A stretch of 64,000 nt of DNA from Vibrio breoganii (GTDB lineage Bacteria > Pseudomonadota > Gammaproteobacteria > Enterobacterales > Vibrionaceae). Within the stretch, counting starts at the first letter, position 1, and each line of letters starts with the position of its first letter. The notes below the pieces were generated by a model, which saw nothing but the letters and a program-made list of their open reading frames with translations, was not told the origin of the DNA and did no database searches. Below, piece by piece: positions 57,569 through 64,000 of this stretch. The stretch lies in assembly GCF_001677275.1 (NCBI RefSeq), contig NZ_CP016177.1, positions 124,001-188,000 of the forward strand, in the 5' to 3' direction. Both the position numbers and the translations under genes were made by a program.

Positions 57569-58729
57569 ATGATCCCTTATGGAAAGCAAGAGATTACTCA
57601 GCAAGACATTGATAGTATTGTTGATGTCTTGAAATCAGATTTCTTAACGCAGGGGCCGCAAGTACCTGCTTTTGAGGCTTCACTAACCCAGCATACCGGA
57701 GCAGGTTATGCGGTAGCAGTAAGCAGTGCTACCTCTGCCCTACACATTGCTTGTATGGCTCTGGGCTTGGGGGAAGGTGACAGGCTTTGGACAACGCCTG
57801 TTACCTTTGTCGCGTCAGCAAACTGTGGTCTATATTGTGGAGCTCAGGTCGACTTTGTTGATATTGACTCTCGCACCTACAACATGTGTCCGGTAAAACT
57901 TGAAAGTAAGTTAAAACAAGCTAAAGCTACCGGAATGCTACCTAAAGTAGTTGTACCTGTGCACCTATGCGGTCAACCTTGTGATATGAAAGCTATACAT
58001 GCACTGTCTCGGGAGTATGGCTTTAGCATAATTGAAGATGCATCTCATGCGATTGGCGGTGAATATCACGATGCGCCAATAGGTAATTGTGAATATTCGG
58101 ATATTACGGTATTTAGCTTCCACCCGGTTAAGATTGTAACAACTGCAGAAGGCGGTGCTGCTTTAACTAATAGTAAAGACCTTGCAGAGAAGATGGGGCT
58201 GTACCGTAGTCATGGTATTACTCGCGATGCAGACAAGATGGAAGGCGAATCACAAGGTGGATGGTATTACCAACAGATTGACCTTGGCTACAACTATCGA
58301 ATGACCGAACTACAAGCAGCATTAGGCGTGAGTCAAATGGGGAGACTCAACGACTTTGTATCGGCAAGGCATCGTCTAGCTAAGAGATACAATGAGTTGC
58401 TGGCCAATTTACCTATTGTTCTTCCTTACCAACTAGAGAATACCTATTCGGGTCTACATTTGTATGTGATTCGTTTAAGGCTTGATGAAATATCCTTGTC
58501 ACATAAACAGGTGTTTGATGCACTTCGTGAAAATGGCATAGGTGTGAATCTTCATTATATTCCAGTGCATACCCAGCCATATTATCAAAAGTTGGGTTTT
58601 TCGTTAGGGGACTACCCCGAATCTGAGCGTTATTACGAAGAGGCAATCTCGCTGCCCATGTTCCATCTAATGACGGATAAGCAACAAGACAAGGTAGTAT
58701 CCGTCTTAACTGAGGTTCTTAGGGTATAG
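57569..58729 (+). CDS. pseC: PseC, UDP-4-amino-4,6-dideoxy-sugar aminotransferase
   Basis: PseC is a PLP aminotransferase that aminates the PseB product at C4 using glutamate. The 386-residue protein belongs to the DegT/DnrJ/EryC1 family: SSATSALHIACMALG near residue 52, Asp157 in EDASHAIGG and the PLP lysine Lys188 in SFHPVKIVTTAEGG. I take the ATG at 57569 (MIPYGKQEI), the usual family start; a GTG at 57557 overlaps the pseB stop. Confidence 0.95.
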   Translation: MIPYGKQEITQQDIDSIVDVLKSDFLTQGPQVPAFEASLTQHTGAGYAVAVSSATSALHIACMALGLGEGDRLWTTPVTFVASANCGLYCGAQVDFVDIDSRTYNMCPVKLESKLKQAKATGMLPKVVVPVHLCGQPCDMKAIHALSREYGFSIIEDASHAIGGEYHDAPIGNCEYSDITVFSFHPVKIVTTAEGGAALTNSKDLAEKMGLYRSHGITRDADKMEGESQGGWYYQQIDLGYNYRMTELQAALGVSQMGRLNDFVSARHRLAKRYNELLANLPIVLPYQLENTYSGLHLYVIRLRLDEISLSHKQVFDALRENGIGVNLHYIPVHTQPYYQKLGFSLGDYPESERYYEEAISLPMFHLMTDKQQDKVVSVLTEVLRV

Positions 58730-58732
58730 CAA

Positions 58733-59422
58733 ATGAATATCGCAATTATCCCCGCGCGTGGTGGCAGTAAACGTATACCTAGAAAGAATATTAAGCTGTT
58801 TCATGGCAAGCCAATGATAGCTTATTCAATTGAAGCTGCGATTAAGTCAGGCTGTTTTGACAAGGTGCTGGTTTCCACGGATGACTATGAAATAGCAGAA
58901 GTAGCTAAGCAGTTTGGCGCTGATGTACCTTTTGTTAGACCTGCAGAGATTTCTGATGATTTTGCTACTACTGCAGATGTAATGAGACATGCTGTGTCTT
59001 GGTGTGTAGATAAAGATTGGCCAGTCGACAAAGTTTGTTGTCTTTACGCAACAGCCCCTTTTGTTACTAGTGATGACTTATCGCAGGGTTTGCAGAAACT
59101 ACAAGATAGTGGAGCTGAATATGTATTTAGTGCCACAAGTTTTCCCTTTCCTATTCAACGAGCGATTCAGCTGTCAGAGTCAGGGGAAGTGTCTATGTTT
59201 GAACCGCAATATGAATTGACCAGATCTCAAGACTTACAAGAGGCTTATCATGACGCTGGTCAGTTCTACTGGGGGACTCAAGAAGCTTTTCTAGAAAAGA
59301 AAGCCTTTTTTGCACCTCATTCTCAGGTGGTATTACTACCAAGAAAGCGAGTGCAAGATATTGATACTCCAGAGGATTGGGAGTTTGCAGAAGCATTGTT
59401 TTCTCTGGTGTCTAAGGACTAA
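58733..59422 (+). CDS. pseF: PseF, pseudaminic acid cytidylyltransferase
   Basis: PseF activates pseudaminic acid with CTP to CMP-pseudaminic acid, the last step of the pathway. The 229-residue protein starts MNIAIIPARGGSKRIPRKN, the CMP-nonulosonate synthetase P-loop-like motif, and ends with RVQDIDTPEDWEFAE. It follows pseC by 3 nt and precedes the fusion gene by 2 nt, so the genes are co-translated. Confidence 0.93.
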   Translation: MNIAIIPARGGSKRIPRKNIKLFHGKPMIAYSIEAAIKSGCFDKVLVSTDDYEIAEVAKQFGADVPFVRPAEISDDFATTADVMRHAVSWCVDKDWPVDKVCCLYATAPFVTSDDLSQGLQKLQDSGAEYVFSATSFPFPIQRAIQLSESGEVSMFEPQYELTRSQDLQEAYHDAGQFYWGTQEAFLEKKAFFAPHSQVVLLPRKRVQDIDTPEDWEFAEALFSLVSKD

Positions 59423-59424
59423 TT

Positions 59425-60921
59425 GTGAACGTTGTTTTTCGAGTTGATGCCTCGATCTATATCGGTAGCGGTCATGTGATGCGCTGCCTTGTTTTAGCGG
59501 ATGAATTGGTTGCTCAAGGCCATCGAGTTTGTTTTGCATGTTTGCCTCAAGAAGGCGACATGATCACTTTCATCCAGAACCGAAGCTATGAAGTTATATC
59601 ACTGACCTCACCGGGACAATCTATCCCACCTACAAGCAACGAGGATTACCTAGGCTGGTTACAACGTCCAGTAGAAGTTGATGCACACAACTTTATCGAT
59701 TTAGTCGGTAAGGCTGATGTGGTTGTTACAGACCATTATGCCATTGGTTGTAAGTGGCAAACGATAGTTCGACATAAACTTAGCTGTAAGCTTGTTGCAA
59801 TAGATGATTTGAAACGTCTGCATGACTCTGATTTGATTATCGATCAAACTTTTGGTCGCGAAAGCCTAGAATATTTATATGCTAGTACAGTTTTAGCGGG
59901 TAGCCAATACAGTCTTATCTCACCTTTGTTTGCTCGTGTAAGGGAAAAAGCTCTAGAAAAAACGACCTGTTCAGCCAGAATAAAGGTTTTAGTTACTATG
60001 GGGGGGATTGATGCTCCCAACGCCACAATCAGAGTGTTGAAATGCTTAAGTCAACGAGTTGACGCTGATTTTACCGTTCTATTAGGTCCTCGTTCGCCAC
60101 ATTTTCACAAAGTTAAAGCGTTTTGTAGCGAGTATGAAAATATCTCGCACATCGATTTCGTTGAAGATATGCCTCACCTAATGTTACAGCACGATATGGC
60201 GATTGGTGCTCCGGGTAGCACAACTTGGGAGCGAGCTAGTCTTGGGCTTCCGAGCATTATAATTCCGCTAGCTCCAAATCAGAATGAAATCGGCGCGAAG
60301 CTAGATACATGCAATATAGCGATTCGAGTGTCATTACTGAACTTGGAAGATGAGTTGCCAAAAGCTTATGTCAGGCTGATTGAGGATTGGCCTGCATATC
60401 GCTCGAGAAACTTTAAGTTATGCGATGGTCGTGGTGTTAAAATGGCTGTTGGGACAATAAATAGAGTGTGTGGCTTATCTCAGTCGCTACATCTAGAAAA
60501 GGCCACTGATACAGATATTGATTTGGTCTACCAATGGCAATGCCATCCGAATACCCGGAAATACGCTTTAAACACGCAGTTACCTTCTTGGGATGAGCAT
60601 GTTAAGTGGATGAGTGACAAAATAGAAAGTCTTAATAGCTTGTTTTATATTGCTAAAGAAGAGGTAGGCGGTAAACCTCTTGGTGTTTATCGTTTAGACC
60701 GAATATCTTCAAATAACTATCTGGTCTCTATTTTTGTCGCTCCAGATTGTTATAGGCAGGGAGTTGCAACTAGGATTTTACAAGTTTCTGATATAGTCCA
60801 TTCAGATTTGACTCTTCATGCCACAGTGCTCGAAGCGAATACCGCTTCCCAAGCTTTGTTTGAGCAAGCAGGATACCAACGTATTTCTTCAGAAAAATTT
60901 ATCCGTTTCCCTATTGATTGA
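59425..60921 (+). CDS. PseG-PseH fusion: UDP-sugar hydrolase plus N-acetyltransferase
   Basis: Residues 1-345 form PseG, which removes UDP from UDP-2,4-diacetamido-trideoxy-altrose: IGSGHVMRCLVLA holds the catalytic His17, and APGSTTWERASLGLPSII is the GT-B-like donor motif. Residues 355-498 form a GNAT domain with the acetyl-CoA loop YRQGVAT (443-449) and the ending EANTASQALFEQAGY, consistent with PseH, which acetylates the 4-amino group before hydrolysis. Both steps are thus joined in one 498-residue protein of normal combined length. No separate pseH is seen. The start is GTG at 59425. Confidence 0.9.
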   Translation: MNVVFRVDASIYIGSGHVMRCLVLADELVAQGHRVCFACLPQEGDMITFIQNRSYEVISLTSPGQSIPPTSNEDYLGWLQRPVEVDAHNFIDLVGKADVVVTDHYAIGCKWQTIVRHKLSCKLVAIDDLKRLHDSDLIIDQTFGRESLEYLYASTVLAGSQYSLISPLFARVREKALEKTTCSARIKVLVTMGGIDAPNATIRVLKCLSQRVDADFTVLLGPRSPHFHKVKAFCSEYENISHIDFVEDMPHLMLQHDMAIGAPGSTTWERASLGLPSIIIPLAPNQNEIGAKLDTCNIAIRVSLLNLEDELPKAYVRLIEDWPAYRSRNFKLCDGRGVKMAVGTINRVCGLSQSLHLEKATDTDIDLVYQWQCHPNTRKYALNTQLPSWDEHVKWMSDKIESLNSLFYIAKEEVGGKPLGVYRLDRISSNNYLVSIFVAPDCYRQGVATRILQVSDIVHSDLTLHATVLEANTASQALFEQAGYQRISSEKFIRFPID

Positions 60922-60928
60922 GATTAAT

Positions 60929-61984
60929 ATGAATCCTTATATAACCATAGATGACCGTAAAATCGGTAAAGATTTTCCCCCTTATATTATCGCAGAGCTA
61001 TCGGCGAATCATAATGGTGATATTAACCGTGCTTTCAGAATCATGGAAGAAGCCAAAAGAGCTGGGGCTGATGCGATAAAGTTACAAACTTATTCACATG
61101 ACACCATCACTATTGACTGTGATAGTGAAGACTTTCAGATACACGGTGGGCTTTGGGACGGTCAAACCCTATATGAATTATATAAAGGCGCCCATATGCC
61201 TTGGGATTGGCATAAACCACTATTTGAAAAAGCCAAAGAATTAGATATAACGATTTTTAGCTCACCATTTGACTTCACAGCGGTGGACTTGCTGGAGGAA
61301 ATCAATGCACCAGCATACAAAATTGCATCTTTCGAACTTGTGGATCACCCTTTAATTGCAAAAGTGGCTCAAACCGGAAAGCCAATGATTATGTCTACTG
61401 GGATGGCTAATGATGCAGAGATTCAGGAAGCCATCGATGTCGCTAAGAATAATGGTTGCCAGGAATTGATAGTTCTACATTGTGTGAGTGGTTACCCCGC
61501 TCCAGCAGACCAATACAACTTGCGCACAATTGCTGACATGCAACAACGCTTTGGGGTTCTATCCGGTTTATCTGATCATACTATTGATAATGCGACTGCA
61601 GTAACTTCGATAGCACTAGGTGCTTGCCTCATTGAGAAGCACGTTACATTAGATCGCAATGGCGGTGGACCAGACGATAGTTTTTCGCTTGAGCCTAGAG
61701 AGTTAAAAGCATTGTGCGATGATACTTATACCGCTTGGCAATCGTTAGGCCATGTGAATTATGAGCGCACGGAAGCTGAGAAAGGTAACGTCAAGTTCAG
61801 ACGTTCACTTTACGTTGTGAAAGATATTAGTGAGGGTGAAGTTTTTAGTCATGAAAATATTCGAAGTATCCGCCCTGGGTTTGGTGTAGCTCCAAAATAT
61901 TTAGAGAACTTTATTGGAGAAATATCAGCAAAGAATATAAAGAAAGGCACACCTCTTAAATTTGAACACCTGCAACCAAAGTAA
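60929..61984 (+). CDS. pseI: PseI, pseudaminic acid synthase
   Basis: PseI condenses 2,4-diacetamido-trideoxy-altrose with phosphoenolpyruvate to give pseudaminic acid. The 351-residue protein has the NeuB-type barrel (IIAELSANHNGD, DAIKLQTYS, KIASFELVD, SGLSDHT, EKHVTLDR) and a C-terminal SAF domain (about residues 290-351). NGGGPDDSFSLEP is typical of PseI rather than NeuB. I start at ATG 60929; the open frame to 60818 runs inside the fusion gene. Confidence 0.94.
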   Translation: MNPYITIDDRKIGKDFPPYIIAELSANHNGDINRAFRIMEEAKRAGADAIKLQTYSHDTITIDCDSEDFQIHGGLWDGQTLYELYKGAHMPWDWHKPLFEKAKELDITIFSSPFDFTAVDLLEEINAPAYKIASFELVDHPLIAKVAQTGKPMIMSTGMANDAEIQEAIDVAKNNGCQELIVLHCVSGYPAPADQYNLRTIADMQQRFGVLSGLSDHTIDNATAVTSIALGACLIEKHVTLDRNGGGPDDSFSLEPRELKALCDDTYTAWQSLGHVNYERTEAEKGNVKFRRSLYVVKDISEGEVFSHENIRSIRPGFGVAPKYLENFIGEISAKNIKKGTPLKFEHLQPK

Positions 61985-62012
61985 TTATATTTTAGTATAG
62001 AAATGTCAGCAG

Positions 62013-62047
62013 TCATGACTCAAAGCGTTTTTTACCTTGAGTCATGA
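62013..62047. repeat. 11-bp inverted repeat between pseI and the convergent GT4 gene
   Basis: TCATGACTCAA (62013-62023) and its exact reverse complement (62037-62047) flank a 13-nt loop containing a T-run. Lying between convergent stops, it could be a weak terminator, but the T-run is inside the loop and not after the stem. Confidence 0.5.
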
Positions 62048-62087
62048 ATTTAGTTAAGCTCTGTCTAGGTTGGATTTTTAAAAAAAT

Positions 62088-63164
62088 CTATGGAAGTAAT
62101 CTAAGGAAAAGCTCTATATGTTGGGTTGCAGAGTCCTTGAGGTTGAAGTGTTCATCTATTCTGACTTTTGCGCTCCCCCCCATAGCTTTAAAGTTTTTTA
62201 TCATAGATCCTATAGCATTTCTTAGTTCTTCAGAGTTGCCTGCTTCAACAACGTAACCTGAAATTCTGTTCTCTACTAGTTCAGGGCCACCGCCAGTTGT
62301 GGTAACGATGGAGGGTGTCCCTCCGGCCATTGCTTCAATTACTGCACGTGGCAACCCCTCCCCACTAACAGACGGCTGAACTTGAAAGTCAGCCATTTTC
62401 ATAAGCTTTGGCACATCAGTTCGGTGACCTAGCAAGTGTATATGTTCTTTCATAGGAGATGATTCAATTTCATCTTTGTGCACTTCATAACCATTGCCGA
62501 CAAGAAGCATGTGGAAGTTATCATGTTGTATTGTGTTCAGCGCTTTTAGTAAAACGCTAATTCCTTTGCTTGGCCTTACGTTGCATGCGCATATTGCCAC
62601 AATGTCGGATTCTTCAAGGTTAAATTCGGATCTAAGTGCAGCCTCTGTCTGATACCATTCAACCTTATGACCTTTATAGATGCGCTCAACTCGCACATCC
62701 TTGCTCCAAACTCGACGTTGTACGTCTTCCTGGACAGCATTTGAGTTACAAACAATAGCCGATATCTTCGGGTGTAAATGAGTTAGGTAAGCTGAAGGGT
62801 CATGTCGATATAAACCACCAGTTGTACCACGGTAACTAACAACTTTTGCTCTTGTACCTATGGAGCCAAAGGCCGCATTGGGTATCGTTTTTGAATCAAA
62901 GGCGTAGCAGATATCGTAATCACCGGAAATCAGTTCATTGTGAACAAGTTTTATTGTTCTTAGGCATATTTTCTTCGAAGGATAGTTATCAATTATCTTA
63001 ATACCAGCCTGTTCACAAGTCTTAGCATAGCTCGCCTCAGCTTGTGTCATTATTGTTACCTCATGCCCTAGTTTTGAGATAGCGATAAAAAGTTCAGCCT
63101 CTGGGCGAACAGTATTACGAGGACCAATATAAGAGCTAAGAACAAGAATTTTCATGGTTTTCAC
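62088..63164 (-). CDS. GT4-family glycosyltransferase (paralogue of the one at 55422)
   Basis: The 358-residue enzyme has ACNVRPSKGISVLLKAL and the donor motif GEGLPRAVIEAMAGGTPSIVT. The segment SYRGTTGGLYRHDPSAYLTH-LHP and the later IYKGHKVEWY parallel the gene at 55422. The start at 63164 (MKTMKILVL) or the ATG at 63155 is uncertain. It overlaps the upstream GT2 gene by about 20-29 nt and is on the strand opposite the pse operon. Confidence 0.83.
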   Translation of the reverse strand: MKTMKILVLSSYIGPRNTVRPEAELFIAISKLGHEVTIMTQAEASYAKTCEQAGIKIIDNYPSKKICLRTIKLVHNELISGDYDICYAFDSKTIPNAAFGSIGTRAKVVSYRGTTGGLYRHDPSAYLTHLHPKISAIVCNSNAVQEDVQRRVWSKDVRVERIYKGHKVEWYQTEAALRSEFNLEESDIVAICACNVRPSKGISVLLKALNTIQHDNFHMLLVGNGYEVHKDEIESSPMKEHIHLLGHRTDVPKLMKMADFQVQPSVSGEGLPRAVIEAMAGGTPSIVTTTGGGPELVENRISGYVVEAGNSEELRNAIGSMIKNFKAMGGSAKVRIDEHFNLKDSATQHIELFLRLLP

Positions 63165-63948
63165 TATTTAAGTGTTTATCGAGGCCATTTTTACACCATT
63201 GCAAGTTTTCATTGATAGTAGTGTTTAAGATGTCATCATTTATTTTGAGGCTGCCTCTAGAATTTTCTTTGTGGTAGAGGTGGTAACCTATACCTGAAAA
63301 CTTAAGGTATAGTCGATTAATATCACTATTTAGCAATCTGTGAACAAACTCGCTATCTTCGCGTCCCCAACCAACAAAATCCTCATTAAATCCATTTACT
63401 TTTATAATGTCTTTCTTCCAAAAGGACATATTGCAACTTCTAGTTGAATTTGCACTATTGATTTTTCTAGAGAATAAAGCGGATAATGTGCTACTTCTTA
63501 TGGTGTTTTTTCTGTTTTTTATATCAATAGAAAATAAAGAGGGTTGCATATATTTAGTTAAAAACTGAGCGGTAAATCTTTTTCCTAAAGAGACTCTTCC
63601 ACCTTGAATAAAGTAATCAACCTTAGAGTTCATAATATGATCTTCGATAAAGTGTTTGTTTAATACAATATCACCATCAATAATGATTATATAGTCACCA
63701 GAAGCTTTAGCTATTGCCTTATTTCTACTCTCTGCTGCCCTAAATCCTTTATCTTCTTGCCATGAATGGATCAAGGGTATAGGAAACTGTTCTTTCTGTT
63801 TCTTTATTGTGTTTGATGTATCAGTACTAGAGCCGTCATCTGCAATAATGACTTCATCGGGTAGCCTAGTTTGATTTTTTACACTCTCTAAAACTGCTTG
63901 AAGCGCTTCTTTCCAATTATATGTCGTTATAATTAGTGAGGTTTTCAT
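63136..63948 (-). CDS. GT2-family glycosyltransferase
   Basis: The 270-residue GT-A enzyme has SLIITTYNWKEALQAVL, the DDGSSTD substrate loop, IIIIDGDIVLN (D-x-D type) and a galactosyltransferase-like C-terminal segment NGFNEDFVGWGREDSEF. This C-terminal type is found in O-antigen and capsule transferases that add galactose or GalNAc. I start at ATG 63948 (MKTSLIITT); a frame continues upstream to 63978. AT-rich, like other accessory genes of the locus. Confidence 0.85.
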   Translation of the reverse strand: MKTSLIITTYNWKEALQAVLESVKNQTRLPDEVIIADDGSSTDTSNTIKKQKEQFPIPLIHSWQEDKGFRAAESRNKAIAKASGDYIIIIDGDIVLNKHFIEDHIMNSKVDYFIQGGRVSLGKRFTAQFLTKYMQPSLFSIDIKNRKNTIRSSTLSALFSRKINSANSTRSCNMSFWKKDIIKVNGFNEDFVGWGREDSEFVHRLLNSDINRLYLKFSGIGYHLYHKENSRGSLKINDDILNTTINENLQWCKNGLDKHLNSENHENSCS

Positions 63949-64000
63949 GGTTCGCTCATTAATTTCTTGTGTTGACATTAGTCTGGCTTGAACTCAATTT

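Noticed and set aside
45529..63978. Mobile element or transposase remnants as the source of the AT-rich glycan block
   Set aside because: No transposase-like frame, terminal repeat or target duplication was seen; composition alone does not show a mobile element.

Overview
The window is a stretch of chromosome from a marine gammaproteobacterium, almost certainly a Vibrio or close relative. The evidence is gene order and protein similarity recalled from memory; no search was run. It holds a complete type II secretion operon gspC-N followed by nudE and cysQ, the csrC/yihI/hemN/glnG-glnL-glnA/typA block, the bioH-comF-nfuA and ompR-envZ/greB/tex blocks, and an rpmB-rpmG-mutM-coaD-waaA region leading into a lipopolysaccharide (LPS) locus. 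No tRNA, rRNA, CRISPR array, insertion sequence or prophage was seen.

Layout. 1-4.5 kb: the end of cytochrome c4, a CsrB/CsrC-type regulatory RNA with a likely VarA/UvrY operator, a zinc-ribbon methyltransferase, yihI, a DUF2489 membrane protein and hemN. 4.5-9.2 kb: the nitrogen control genes glnG, glnL and glnA, with a sigma-54 promoter and NtrC sites. 9.2-18.8 kb: typA, yihY, dtd, a yiiD-like acetyltransferase/hotdog fusion, an AsmA-like protein, pckA, hslO and hslR. 19-31.8 kb: the type II secretion operon, in which most genes touch or overlap, then nudE and cysQ. 31.8-44.6 kb: bioH, comF, nfuA, envZ/ompR, greB, an unusual four-unit retropepsin-like envelope protein, tex, recG, and the ribosomal genes rpmB and rpmG (rpmG is only 55 codons). 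44.6-64 kb: mutM, then an envelope glycan locus.

The glycan locus combines inner-core functions (two GT9 heptosyltransferase-like proteins, the Kdo kinase kdkA, the Kdo transferase waaA, a UDP-glucuronate 4-epimerase-like enzyme) with a more AT-rich accessory block. That block holds a CDP-glycerol glycerophosphotransferase-like protein, several GT4 enzymes, a protein carrying the D-D-G and H-P motifs of bacterial sialyl/polysialyltransferases, and a full pseudaminic acid pathway: pseB, pseC, pseF, a pseG-pseH fusion and pseI. The simplest reading is that this strain makes CMP-pseudaminic acid and attaches it to LPS core or O-antigen, with the gene at 54445 as the leading candidate transferase. 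The locus runs off the right edge; no wzx, wzy, waaL or gmhD is visible here.

The two observations I find most worth following are (1) the candidate nonulosonic acid transferase beside a self-contained pse operon with a PseG-PseH fusion, and (2) the secreted protein at 37137-39038, built from four retropepsin-like units of which only the first and last keep the catalytic D-T-G-A-D motif.
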